From the NCBI GenBank assembly GCA_963662175.1, contig OY759216.1, forward strand, positions 37,899,087 through 37,963,086: a stretch of DNA of 64,000 nucleotides, read 5' to 3'. Source of the stretch: Aradus depressus. Taxonomy: Eukaryota; Arthropoda; Insecta; Hemiptera; Aradidae. The position numbers and the translations under genes were made by a program. Below are positions 54,337 to 64,000 of this stretch, piece after piece. Positions within the stretch are counted from its first letter, which is position 1; each line of letters opens with the position of its first letter. The notes beneath the pieces were generated by a model. That model searched no databases and was not told the DNA's origin. It was given only the letters and a program-made list of their open reading frames with translations.

Positions 54337-54680
54337 GAGGACGCCGGTAGCTCAGTGGTATGCGTGCTTGCCTTCTGAGCTCAAGAACGTGGGTTCGAAA
54401 CCCCCCCGGCCGAGGCCCTTAGTTTATTTTATCTGGGAGGTAAAATAAACTTAAGCACGTCGTCCTTCGGATGGGACGTTGAGCGATGGTCCCGAGACTA
54501 CGATGTCAGGTACTCGTTGCAACCCCCTGCCCTAGGTGAATAAAAATTTAGGGTAGGCAAAATTTAGGACTCCCACAGTAGATTCAGGCTCATGTCTACC
54601 AGAGTGACGAAAGAGCGCTCTGGTAGTAGGCGATATGACCTCGTAGTTAAAGCCCGAGTAAGAGTCATAATAACTAACTA
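54337..54680 (+). mobile_element. SINE-C, full length
   Basis: It contains GACGCCGGTAGCTCAGTGGT (A box), ACGTGGGTTCGAAACCCCCC (B box), CTTCGGATGGGACGTTGAGC (core) and AGTAGGCGATATGACCTCG. It ends GAGTCATAATAACTAACTAT, the tail type without CCTAA. ATATATTATA flanks both ends, a weak target duplication in AT-rich DNA. Confidence 0.88.
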
Positions 54681-54827
54681 TATATTATATTTCTTTGAGC
54701 GGGGGATGAAGCTGTTTATTCTTTGTATGGGCAACATAATAAGCTACAGGTAAAGTAATGTAACGAGATTTACTCCTGAGCAACGCTAGGTGAACCTGCT
54801 AGTTAAACTAAAAAGTACTTATTAGCC

Positions 54828-54946
54828 TTTTCATTTTTGGAATCAAGGGGTCAGAAAACATTAAATGCCGGTGAAAACTCAACATCAAATTTCTGAGTTT
54901 ACATAGCTTCACATATACGTCATATAGCTGAGGAAGTGGAAATCTT
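54828..54946 (-). mobile_element. HINE-A copy, 5' end only
   Basis: TTCATTTTTGGAATCAAGGG and GCCGGTGAAAACTCAACATC are followed by CGTCATATAGCTGAGGAAGT. Confidence 0.65.
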
Positions 54947-54949
54947 AGT

Positions 54950-55580
54950 GCCAAAAAAAATTTTGGAATTTAAATGTTTTAAAAATCATAATTTGATCGG
55001 CTGTCTGTTCCATCCCCCAGATCCTCCTCATAGACAACTCATGAGCAGCTTCAACGGTTCTGTCGAATGCTCTCATGATCCCTGAAGCTGACTCCCAGTC
55101 CCAGTTCAGTATGGGTCTTCAGTTGAGTCTTCCTACGGACCACTTCCTTCCTCCCAGCTGCTTCCGTCCCTATACTCGTACAATACACCTCTTGCCTGAT
55201 CTCGCTCTGGATTATCTTTCTCTATGATCGCCTCCTAACAATAGACCATTGAGTTGAAGAAGAGAGTCAACCCACTATTCTCATCAAACCATATCATTCA
55301 GTTCAACTTTTATTTTCTAACTACATTGCTATGTCGGGACACAATTCAGCTTTAAGAGTGGATCGTGCAACAGGATGACTTCCTTCTTCCTCCATTGGCA
55401 ATGGTATAGCTCTTGGCACGATTTGTATTTTTAATAGCAGGTTCCGCTCTCTCTTCCGTTCCTCGACAACTTTGCAGTATGCTTCTTTCTGTTTACTTAT
55501 AAATGAGTAGAAGACTCACGAATATACTTTGGGTAATCGTATTCTATCGCCCAGCTTGCCACACATTTATTGCCTCACTG
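54950..55580. other. unassigned stretch, possible old coding relic
   Basis: At about 55005-55230 the DNA is richer in G and C. A minus-strand reading gives GIMRAFDRTVEAAHELSMRR, which could be part of a transposon polyprotein. There is not enough to name it. Confidence 0.2.
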
Positions 55581-55581
55581 C

Positions 55582-55822
55582 TAAAAAAGTCTTCGGTAAA
55601 TCACCAACAATGTACTTCCTCAGCGAGAATGTGAAAGAATGAGAATGAAAATAAGTTTTCGCTCTCACTAATTGATCGATTTGGTTGAAAATCAATAGGT
55701 GTCTTACTCAAGAACTTCAGAATCCTCATACTAAATTTTGTGTTGATATATTCTTTACATAAACAGTTATTAGGGATTCTGAGTTGATGCCCCTCTTCTC
55801 TTCTGGCGATTTCTTTGAACAT
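55582..55822 (-). mobile_element. HINE-A copy, 3' half
   Basis: CGGTAAATCACCAACAATGT and ACTTCCTCAGC mark the 3' end. CAGTTATTAGGGATTCTGAG is in the last visible module. Confidence 0.7.
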
Positions 55823-56001
55823 TTTAATACGTAACGCCCGAATTCCGAGTTTCGGAATTTAATTTGAAAGTGGGAAGTTAAAAATAATATTTTTTTAAGA
55901 ACAATTTGTAACTGCTGAGCTTCCGTTACTCCTTTTTCTCTCTAATGATTTTTAAAAAAATGGCTTGAACTTTAAGCTAACATGTGTCATGTTTTGAACA
56001 G

Positions 56002-56060
56002 GTCCGCACTCCGGTTCTTTCTTCCCTCAGGTCAAAAACAATTTAAACTTCAGCGATTAT
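56002..56060 (+). repeat. direct-repeat partner of 56971-57035
   Basis: GCACTCCGGTTCTTTCTTCC, CTCAGGTCAAAAACAATTTA and ACTTCAGCGA recur at 56971-57035. The terminal A and T runs of the second copy are not conserved here. Confidence 0.7.
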
Positions 56061-56469
56061 GTAATAATTGATTATCGTGGTTGTTGTTATACTTACCTGT
56101 TACTAAAAAAAAAATACTCTCAGAAACTTATATGTTAGAAAACTGTCACGTAACAGGTTATGTGCGGAAGCTGTTATTTGAAAAAACGCTTCCAGTTATT
56201 CATAAACCTTCTTTCAAGGACTCTGGGCTATGATGAGATCAAATCTAGACACGTAGATGCCATTTATTGAGCGACATTGAGCAAATTGAGGAGAATTGAG
56301 GTGGGGAGGGAGAACGCATTAATAATTTCGCAGAGATCTTCTATTGCGGAATATATGGGTTCAGAGGCTGTTCAGTGTGTCAAAGAAATAATAAACTATT
56401 GGTTTGCTATAGCAATTATTAAGAAAAAATAAACATTTATTATGCCAAGATAATAAATCAGCATCAATG

Positions 56470-56952
56470 CTTCGGCAGCCCAAAGAGCATACTTCTTTGT
56501 CATCAAGCTACTCCGCTCCAGAGTCCCGACGAGGAACATGAAGCACAGAACCTACAGCTCCTGGACCATGATCTTACATCTGGAGGAGCGTTTCCAGACG
56601 TACACGTTTGGAAATAAAATGTTAAGGTCCGGTCTTGAATAGAGAAACCCAGGAGTGGAGGATGAGAACAAATAGGGATCTGAGGGACATCTTCCGACAA
56701 TACCCGACCGTTGGAGCAGACATGAAATCACGGCGCATACGGTGTGGAGAGAAATGAACTGAAGACGGAGGGATCATGGACATTCAGGTCGAAGGAGCCA
56801 AATCACTAGGAAGACTACGACTGAGATGGACTGACCTGGCGAAGAAGGATGCCGTAAACTGGCGAACAGTGGCGCAAGACAGATCATCGCGGTGGGGAAG
56901 GCTAGTATGGACAGCTAAGGATCTTCAGGGTCGATGTAAGAATAAGTTATAT
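56470..56952 (+). pseudogene. LINE ORF2 C-terminal remnant
   Basis: Read across frames it shows SAAQRAYFFVIKLLRSRVPT (about 56475), the segment after the reverse transcriptase. Farther on come VEGAKSLGRLRLRWTDLAKK, DAVNWRTVAQDRSSRWGRLV (56785-56925). This is the G-R-P/L-x-x-R-W-x-D...A-x-D-R-x-x-W pattern at the end of many RTE/CR1-like LINE proteins. Frameshifts separate the parts. It is distinct from the jockey-like remnants. Confidence 0.7.
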
Positions 56953-56970
56953 ATGGAACAAGTTAGATGC

Positions 56971-57035
56971 AAAAAGTCGCACTCCGGTTCTTTCATCCCT
57001 CAGGTCGAAAACAATTTACACTTTAGCGACTTTTT
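56971..57035. mobile_element. 65-bp miniature inverted-repeat unit
   Basis: AAAAAGTCGC at the left and GCGACTTTTT at the right are perfect 10-bp inverted repeats around the direct-repeat segment shared with 56002-56060. A poly-T run follows at 57049-57072. Confidence 0.6.
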
Positions 57036-57072
57036 CTGTACCTTTGCTGCTTTTTTTTTTTTTTTTTTTTTT

Positions 57073-57839
57073 CACGCCAATTGAAAGCCAGCAAACATAA
57101 TATGTAATGTATAAATATTAATAAGTTTTAATAAACTTTCCTTTGACCACTCCATAATTAAATAAAAAACGGTGCACTGAATACAAAATAAAATATACGA
57201 CGGAGCCTGGAGGTTCGCGAGCAAAAGAAATACAAGAACTACATACGAACTCCTTCCCAATGTGAACTGAGAACGCCTTTGTGTTCGTCAGAAAACCGAC
57301 AGGAACGGATCGTCACGAGCGGTTCGTTCGGCGCTCCAAACCCCGTCCCAATCATGAGAACTAGCGGCTCGCAAATGTATACGCACCTTAAGACGTCTTA
57401 GAAATTATTATTTAGTTATAATAAATTTTGAAGTAAATTATTTTTTTCAAACTTTTAATCAGACTTCTAATTAAGAAAATTGAAGATTTAGTAGTTTTTC
57501 CTTAGGCTCCTTCGTAAAAAATTGAATATTGTTGCCATAAAATATTTTTACTTAATATTATTTTCATTTGAAATAACTGTTCTTTGAAGGAAAAAATATT
57601 TTCTTTTAAAAACAGAAGTAAAAACTTCCCCGCTAATGGAACTCTTCTTTCTTCCATTAGCTGTGTCATAAATATCAAAAATATGTTTTTGTTTTTTTAG
57701 GTGACAGCTTTTAATTTAAGTGGAAAACCATGGTATCTACATTGGGTGCGTCCCCAAATAAATTTTTACCTCTATGAAACTCTATCTATTAACGAGTTTT
57801 TGACGTCATTCCCCCTAATATCTGGGAATTAATTAAATT
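57073..57839. other. unassigned spacer
   Basis: A CpG-containing patch at about 57240-57390 (CGGATCGTCACGAGCGGTTC) stands out from AT-rich surroundings. No gene was recognised. Confidence 0.25.
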
Positions 57840-57957
57840 AAGTTATCGAGTTTTCATAACTCAATTGGAGCGGCATAGGCAGGAACTTATATTTAATTGA
57901 TTTTTGAGCAGAGGAAGTACATTGCAGGTGATTCACCGACGACTCTTGTTAATATGA
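57840..57957 (+). mobile_element. HINE-A copy, 3' end only
   Basis: GAGGAAGTACATTGCAGGTG and ATTCACCGACGACTCTTG show the 3' subterminal region, hairpin and outermost end. Confidence 0.7.
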
Positions 57958-57989
57958 AATAATGGTAGCTTAAAACCTGATAAAAGGGT

Positions 57990-58140
57990 TTCAAAAAGCA
58001 GTTATCTGTTGGATACAGCCCCCAGGGACAGACGTGCCCTTGTGCCTCTGGGGGATGTAGTTATGATCTCCAGGTGTGGTCTCTGTCCCAGATGTGCAGC
58101 TCATGTTTCCACATTTCACATCCTCCACCCCTGTCATCCT
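57990..58140. repeat. dispersed repeat G, copy 1
   Basis: GGTGTGGTCTCTGTCCCAGA, CATGTTTCCACATTT and ATCCTCCACCCC resemble the copy at 58690-58850. Confidence 0.45.
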
Positions 58141-58689
58141 ATAACATAAAACACCTCTCTCATCTACCAACTCCTAGTTTTAATTAGGGTTTTTTAACAT
58201 TTATTTTTTATCTTCCCGTGGTGACTCTCGATGTTCTCATGGCTGTTAAGATTAATGTGTCTGCTCTTCACGACCCTTTTCAAGTCTGACTGTCTGTAAA
58301 GTTCTACCTTCAAAAAGCTGTGGATATATTTATTACTTCTAAAATTATTCTCTAACATTGTATCAAGTAGTATGACAAAATAATATAAATAAACAGGTTC
58401 ACTTCAGAGTAACTTACGATAGGTTAATACAGTTAAACAATTCAGAGTTTAGATTCTGGAGTAGATTTCTTTAATATATTTCTTTAATATAGATAGATTC
58501 GGTCAAATATATATCTGATCGAACGTTGGAAATTCGATTTGTTACATTTTAACCTCGAAAAGTCAACCGTTAAACAGCCCCCCTCAAAGTACATACAACA
58601 CTCCAATTAATAACCTCCGGAACCCTTCAGTATGCCACGTGATCCTCCTTTATTTTACGAACAGGAGACAGACCCCTTTATTCCCGAGG

Positions 58690-58850
58690 TACTGAGATAA
58701 CGCCTATATGTGGAGGAGGGATGTGTTGCCCAGGTGGTGTGGCGGGGTCTCTGTCCCACACATCTGGCCAGCATGTCTACATTTGGCACTCCCCCTCGCT
58801 CAGGTAGCTTGGTTCCCAGTTCGATCCCACCTGGCGCCTTTATGTTTTTA
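58690..58850. repeat. dispersed repeat G, copy 2, tRNA-like end
   Basis: GGGGTCTCTGTCCCACACAT and CATGTCTACATTTGGCACTC match copy 1. The end CCCAGTTCGATCCCACCTGG resembles a B box followed by GCGCC, so this may be a third SINE family. Confidence 0.4.
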
Positions 58851-59068
58851 ACTTCCCCATCTATACGAATTTTTATTTAATTATATATGTATATATAATG
58901 TGATATTAAGTTTTCATCGAAATTTCGTGTTTTTCGACTCCCTGATTCCATAAATGTCCTGTCTGTGCTGTATGTTGTGTCTGTTATACACAACTCCCGA
59001 TAGAATGAATCTATCGTCACGAAATTTTGTGTGGTGTATCCAGCACCCTATAAGAATGAAACCTATGT
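58850..59068 (+). mobile_element. HINE-A copy, 5' half
   Basis: AACTTCCCCATCTATACGAA (5' end, hairpin expanded by AT repeats), ACAACTCCCGATAGAATGAA and CCAGCACCCTATAAGAATGA are visible. It then runs into SINE-C sequence. Confidence 0.65.
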
Positions 59069-59150
59069 TTTTTTTATCTTGTAGGTAAAGTAATCTTGAA
59101 CACGCAGTCCGAGCCTGTATGATGACAGGTACTTGTTAGAGACCCCTTCT
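59069..59150 (+). mobile_element. SINE-C fragment
   Basis: TTTTTTATCTTGTAGGTAAA, GAACACGCAGTCCGAGCCTG and ACAGGTACTTGTTAGAGACC are the middle of the element with the core deleted. Confidence 0.6.
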
Positions 59151-59154
59151 CTAA

Positions 59155-59510
59155 TATATCTATATTTTTTCTTTATGACTTGATCGACAAAATCGCGGGG
59201 AAATATCGTCATGAAAGAAGACTTTTCTTGAAGTAGTATCAATATAAAATACCTATAATTAAAAAAAAAGTTTTCATTGTATTTATTAATATTAGGAAAT
59301 TTATATTCATATGTCTTCTATTATTTATTAATAATTTTTTTAAATTAATAATTGTTATTCAACTCATATTCGTTTATTTTCTTGAATTTAATATAGGTAA
59401 TGTGTATAATTTATAAACTATTTTGATGCACAACATTTTATGACGTATTCAAATGGTTCAGGATTGGTTAACCGCTATGGTTCAACAGAAATAAATATTA
59501 TTTGTATCAT
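59155..59510 (+). mobile_element. D-tail repeat
   Basis: GGGGAAATATCGTCATGAAA, GAAGACTTTTCTTGAAGTAG, TGTATAATTTATAAACTATT and AACCGCTATGGTTCAACAGA, ending AAATAAATATTAT, match the family in order. Confidence 0.65.
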
Positions 59511-59519
59511 TAAAATTGA

Positions 59520-59606
59520 ACCGGAGTAGGCGAACTTTAGGACTTCCATAATAAAGTGGGACAATATGATATCGTATTTGAAGCCATGGCTTGATTCACA
59601 AAAACA
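59520..59606 (+). mobile_element. SINE-C tail fragment
   Basis: GGCGAACTTTAGGACTTCCA and GATATCGTATTTGAAGCCAT are remnants of the tail. Confidence 0.5.
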
Positions 59607-59681
59607 AACAAAACAACACTCCCCCTCTCTCAACAAAATATGAAAACCCCTGTTTTATAACGTCATTTACGTGTTCCCATG

Positions 59682-59721
59682 ATGTAGTTCATATGGTAGC
59701 CATGTAGTTCATATGGTAGCC
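59682..59721 (+). repeat. 20-bp tandem duplication
   Basis: ATGTAGTTCATATGGTAGCC occurs twice in a row. A nearby GTTCAATGTGTCTC is also repeated (about 59733 and 59757). Confidence 0.85.
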
Positions 59722-60017
59722 ATACTCAGTTCAATGTGTCTCCTACTCTGATCCGTTCAATGTGTCTCTTCAACCTTGGAGAGATGCACCTGTTGTGCAG
59801 TACATTCGGTGGTGGGGATGAAGAATGGCCTTCTGTATCTCTACTCCTCTCTGTTTCTGTACGTCTTTCCCCCACCTCACGACATATTATGTCCTAAGGT
59901 GTTACTTTCTGACATTGTAGAGGCATAACCCGCGGCTGAGAATACTCAATTCTTGAATTGCTTCTTCGTAAATAAACTAAAATTACATGCCACAGCTATT
60001 CAAATGGACTATTCTTC

Positions 60018-60165
60018 TAGTTACTTATTGGGACTCATCTCCGGGCTCTAACAAGAGGACATATCGCTTACTACCAGAGCGCTCTTTCGTCGTTCTGGTG
60101 GACATCAGCCTAAATTTTGCATACCCTAAATTTTTATTAACATTAGGTAGAGGTATTTAACGACA
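60018..60165 (-). mobile_element. SINE-C copy, 3' half
   Basis: The reversed tail GGGACTCATCTCCGGGCTCT, GCTTACTACCAGAGCGCTCT and CGTTCTGGTGGACATCAGCC is followed by CCTAAATTTTTATTAACATT. Confidence 0.75.
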
Positions 60166-60857
60166 AGTATCGGTACAAAATATGGGCAAAACATTTCCAA
60201 AACACAACCGATTGGAATCAAAATAATTTAAATAATAATTCCAAGGATTCCACAAAATTTTGCTTAAAGAATTATTGAAATCTGTGTATTAAAAAAAAAA
60301 GAAGGATAAAAAAATAGAATATGTGTGAGGTGATATGTATGATGATAACAGGACTTTTTTATACCACCCACTTTTGTTTCATTACTGAATATAAGAAAGT
60401 AATTCCCAGGTTAACGATCTACAATGAAACAAAACGAATGGCTGGTTGCAAAACATTACTTCCATACGTCCAGCATTGTTAGTATGAAATGACATTGAGA
60501 GGGTGAAGGGTAAGAGACCTGTAAAACAGTGGTTGATAAATAGAAGACCTTTTACGGCCACATCGTATTATCAGTTTTATTTTTGCTACCTTAAATGTAG
60601 TTATCGTAAAAATGAGTCTGAAAGTCATGGTAGATTTTGCTACAAGAGACTTTCTGTCTCCTTTTGGCAATATTCTTTCAAGAACAAATAGGAAAAAGAG
60701 GAACCAGAAAAATAAATAAATAAAATTACAAATAATGGAACGGTTTTGGGCAGTTTGCCCGGTATTAATATCTTGCTTGCTGGCACAGACAATGATATTT
60801 AGGTCATTTTATTTATTTCAATGTACATTTCTTCGCTTTTTTAACATTAACATATAG
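60166..60857. other. unassigned AT-rich spacer
   Basis: Short opposing frames near 60479-60691 overlap each other and have no motif. Confidence 0.25.
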
Positions 60858-60962
60858 TACTTGCTTACTGAGTTCAAGATCGCAGGTGTGAAACGCGGCC
60901 TTAGGTTTTTTTTTTTTTTCTGGGAGGTGTAAAAACCACGAGCACGCCATCCTCCGGATTAT
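60858..60962 (+). mobile_element. SINE-C copy, damaged 5' half
   Basis: CTGAGTTCAAGATCGCAGGT (degraded B-box region), TTCTGGGAGGTGTAAAAACC and ACGAGCACGCCATCCTCCGG are present. Confidence 0.6.
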
Positions 60963-61134
60963 TAAATAGTTTAAGAGAAAATACATAATTTTTCCCCCTT
61001 TTTTTAATCCTCATTTTAGCATATTTTTATCTTATACGAAATTGTAATTTTTTAGGTTAATCCACTCATACGCATGTTCTCGTTTTCCGCATAATTTCAC
61101 ATATAATCTGGTAGACTAATTTTATTTAGGAATT

Positions 61135-61478
61135 TTCGCCCCAAAACTGAAAAAAAAAATTGTCTCCGTGAATTTCTTATGTGTATCAAAAAACCCACAG
61201 GGACCTATTGATTTTAGCCAAAAGGAAGGGGAAGACGGATGAGGGGGGCCTTACACAAACGTTTCTAAAACGGCAAATATGATGAATATTTTGTTATGAA
61301 ACCTGTTAATTTCCCACGAAATCGGCCGAAGGGAAAGTGGGTGGGCTAAACTCAAAAAACCTAACAACTGGCGATGCAATTAGTGTTTCAAGACGAGTAA
61401 GAGGATTTACAAGTCTGTGTAATTAAAAAATTGATTTTTAATCAAAACGACCGATTTGTTTGAGCGGTAGACCGTTGT
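61135..61478 (+). mobile_element. HINE-A copy, 5'-eroded
   Basis: GATTTTAGCCAAAAGGAAGG, AAATCGGCCGAAGGGAAAGT and CTAACAACTGGCGATGCAAT mark two modules. Confidence 0.65.
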
Positions 61479-62104
61479 TTTTTTATTTATTTTAGTATAA
61501 TTTGTTTTTGTTTATTATTTAGAGGCATTGATAATCTGTAGATAGTATGTAATGTATAATACCCCCGTTACGTATATATTTATTATTATTTTTCTTTCGA
61601 ACAGTATTTATCTTAGTTCTTTATTATATAGATATATATTTTTTTGTATTCTTATCTACCATCTACTTTCTCCATACTGTGACCACCTATAATTGGGCCG
61701 AAGGTCTGTTGGTGACATGTTATAAAATAAAGTCACCCTGGGGATTCCAATATTGGCGGATCTCCCTTACCGCTTATCGTGTTGGTTACCTTGAAAGGTT
61801 AGAGAGATAAACTGTAACGTTATAGACAGTGTGACTGACCCATTTATACAATCAAACAAATAAATATCACCATTTAGTATAAATATACACCACTGCCTTA
61901 CTAACCTTAATCCATCAGATCACATCTAGGCTATGTGTGGGAGGATGATTGATTCTTTGTTGTATAAGGTCGAACTGCTATTAGAATGTACAATGTAGTC
62001 CTTGTATCTAGGTCAGATTATCTCTGACCCGTATTGTTTACTTATTTGAAAGTGCATTAAATTCTGAAAATTTTGGTGAAAGAATGAGTTCAATAAGTAT
62101 CAGA

Positions 62105-62263
62105 GGTATCAGTCCAACTTATATTTTATTTTTTAGCACAACTAGTTTCGGCAATTTGTCATCTTCAGGTGGTGAACCTTATTGGAAAAGGGGTCAAAGA
62201 ATTGGACACATATCAATCAGGGACCAGCTGGATAAAAAATAAAATATAAGTTGGACTGATACC
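62105..62263. repeat. fold-back element with GCCGAAACTAGTTGTG
   Basis: The arms 62105-62137 and 62228-62263 read GGTATCAGTCCAACTTATAT in one direction and its complement in the other. The left inner region, in reverse, has ACCTGAAGATGACAAATTGC followed by CGAAACTAGTTGTG. Confidence 0.85.
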
Positions 62264-62429
62264 GCTGTACTTATTTAACAAGAAGTGCACTACATCTGCC
62301 TACCACCAACAAAGAATGAGTTCTCTAAGTTCAATAATTTCCTAGATAAACTTTCAAAGTTGAAAACCAAAAGGACAGAAAAACGCATTAAACTTTTATC
62401 CCGGGTTCGAATCTCTGGGTAGAAAGTTC

Positions 62430-62925
62430 CGTTTTTACTTCCCCAACTGTATAGGGGAAGTTATGTAATCCGTCAGAAATTCTATGTTGAGTTTTCACCG
62501 GAATTTCATGTTTTCCGACCACTTGATTCCAAAAATTATAGAAAAAAACATTTCCTGTCCTGTGTGTCTGTGGACACGATAACTCATAACTCAATATATC
62601 AACACGAAATTGTACACGTTTATCCAAAACCCCATAAGGACGGTACCTATTGTTCAGTCATATCGCCAAAAGAGAAGGAGGGGTTGGGAGGGAGGGTTTA
62701 ACACAAAAATTGTAAAAACTGTTGATGTAATGAATGTATCCAAACTAAATTTTAATTGTATATCCAAAACGACAGCCTCGGGGCAGGGGGAGGATCAAAG
62801 GAGGAAGAAGTTAGTATGAGGATTCAGAGTTCCCTCAGTTAGATACCCATTGAATTTCAATCAAATCGGTTGATTGTTTTCAGAGGGAGAGCGAACACTT
62901 AGTTGATTAACTAAAGTCGACCTCT
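62430..62925 (+). mobile_element. HINE-A copy, near full length
   Basis: The 5' end TTTTTACTTCCCCAACTGTA leads to GGGGAAGTTATGTAATCCGT. TGGACACGATAACTCATAAC lies in the first module, and GGGAGAGCGAACACTTAGTT near the 3' end. The final hairpin is lost. Confidence 0.8.
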
Positions 62926-63325
62926 ACCTACATAGTTCTGATTCTTTTTTACCCTGGCCATGCATGCAAGGAATATAAAAAATGATCATGAATCTCTTGA
63001 ATCTTTATGCAGTATGTATGTAATCTCCTCTATCTCGAATATTCTGAAGTAAAATTTTCTGAGTGAAACTCAATGTTCCTGTCTTCGCATGGTCACATCA
63101 ATAATAAAAACAACTTCGTCTAGTTTTTGAATTTTTCCCGAACGTTGAGAGGAAATTGGGCGTATCGCAGGAAGAAAATAGCTGGTTGTTTTACCTTAGT
63201 AGATGTATGTTAAAAACGAAAGTTCTCTGCGCTATTCTGAAGATTTACGAATGCCATTTCAGAAATTGGACAATATATCAATGACAACTGGTGTATTAAA
63301 AAAAATGTACAAAATGCGCTATTTA

Positions 63326-63470
63326 GACCACCATGGTGGCCTTATGGACTGAGTAGGGCTTAGGTTGCATGGGCTCACCATGCGTCCGGGGGAGCATTTT
63401 TTTCCTAGATAATAGTTCCCTGCCTGTGCCATGGATGTTTGTAAATAACCCGGGTAATGTAGTGCCAAAA
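63326..63470 (+). mobile_element. SINE-B copy, old
   Basis: CACCATGGTGGCCTTATGGA, CATGGGCTCACCATG and CCTGTGCCATGGATGTTTGT are retained. The B box is largely deleted (GCGTCCGGGG). Confidence 0.65.
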
Positions 63471-64000
63471 TAGAAATGGGCTACACCCCCTACCCTCTAA
63501 CAGTCCAAAGGATGAAATTTCCATAAGTAAATTGTTTATAGAAATAATATATAATTTAAATCGTTATAAAAAAAACAAAAAAAAACGCTATTTACAAAAA
63601 GTGAGCTGGGAGTTTGGCTCAGAGTTTAAGCTAAAAGTCTAAAAGTAAACATAATGTGTATTCACAGTTTAGCTTGTTTGTTGAGTCTGGCTGTTTTGAG
63701 AGCTCCATAAATTTATCTAAATTTACGAGATCAATTAGCATGTTGGGTACATATATATTTCTTCTTATAAACTTGATTCTTAATTTCTTCGGACTAAACT
63801 CACTTTTCCCGTCTTCAGGGAACTGAGTGGTTCATTACAAATTCAAGGCAGCCTCGCTGGTGTGAAAACATAATTCAAGACTAGTCAAGGACACCCATTT
63901 TCATCATTCTGCTAAGAGGAAAATTGTTAACATAGCTAAACATTGTTAGGGAATTTTCATATTATTTACTAGCTGTGTTAAGAGTCGATGACGGGTGAGG
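63471..64000. other. unassigned end of window
   Basis: It is AT-rich, and I see no gene or family match. Confidence 0.25.

Noticed and set aside
1..64000. CRISPR arrays, operons, ribosome binding sites and bacterial genes
   Set aside because: None was seen. Repeats are dispersed rather than regularly spaced, and the genes are spliced.

Overview
This window looks like AT-rich, repeat-dominated nuclear DNA of an arthropod, probably an insect. Spliced genes with GT..AG introns and GC-rich exons, tRNA-derived SINEs, a mariner relic, a hAT relic with an 8-bp target duplication and several jockey-like LINE remnants support an animal. A CCTAA-type tail on one SINE family matches the common arthropod telomere unit, which is only weak support. 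I cannot name the species.

Two genes are supported. On the plus strand, two exons (6793-7216 and 8388-8496, splice phases agreeing) encode the N-terminus of a protein that becomes charged and coiled-coil-like; its later exons were not found. On the minus strand there is a complete-looking divergent alpha-tubulin: exons 22664-22448, 19610-19309 and 18624-17836, plus a probable exon at 28275-28273 carrying only the ATG. The pieces sum to 1311 nt, or 436 residues. It keeps the GGGTGSG nucleotide loop, but the catalytic glutamate (E254 in vertebrate numbering) is aspartate, and the acidic tail with terminal tyrosine is missing.

Most of the rest is mobile DNA. HINE-A (about 30 copies) has 11-bp subterminal inverted repeats, a hairpin at each end and diverged ~145-bp internal modules, which is the architecture of Helentron-associated elements such as DINE-1. 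SINE-C (about 22 copies) has tRNA-like A and B boxes, a conserved core and target duplications; some copies end in CCTAA repeats. SINE-B (7 copies) has a B box and a poly-A tail. D-tail resembles the 3' region of a LINE and carries a CTGANGA..GAAA stem motif. At least six fold-back hairpin elements mostly share a GCCGAAAC-like core, one with perfect 94-bp arms.

Layout: 1-1.5 kb tandem ~500-bp units with a MITE in one; 1.8-6.4 kb HINE-A copies and a hAT element; 6.8-8.5 kb coiled-coil gene; 9-17 kb LINE gag relic, mariner, SINEs and HINEs; 17.7-28.3 kb tubulin gene, with introns full of repeats; 28.3-33 kb SINE cluster, palindrome and a SINE-B nested in a HINE; 33-48 kb LINE fragments and D-tails; 48-64 kb more HINEs, SINEs, LINE pieces and hairpins. 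No CRISPR array, operon or bacterial feature was seen.
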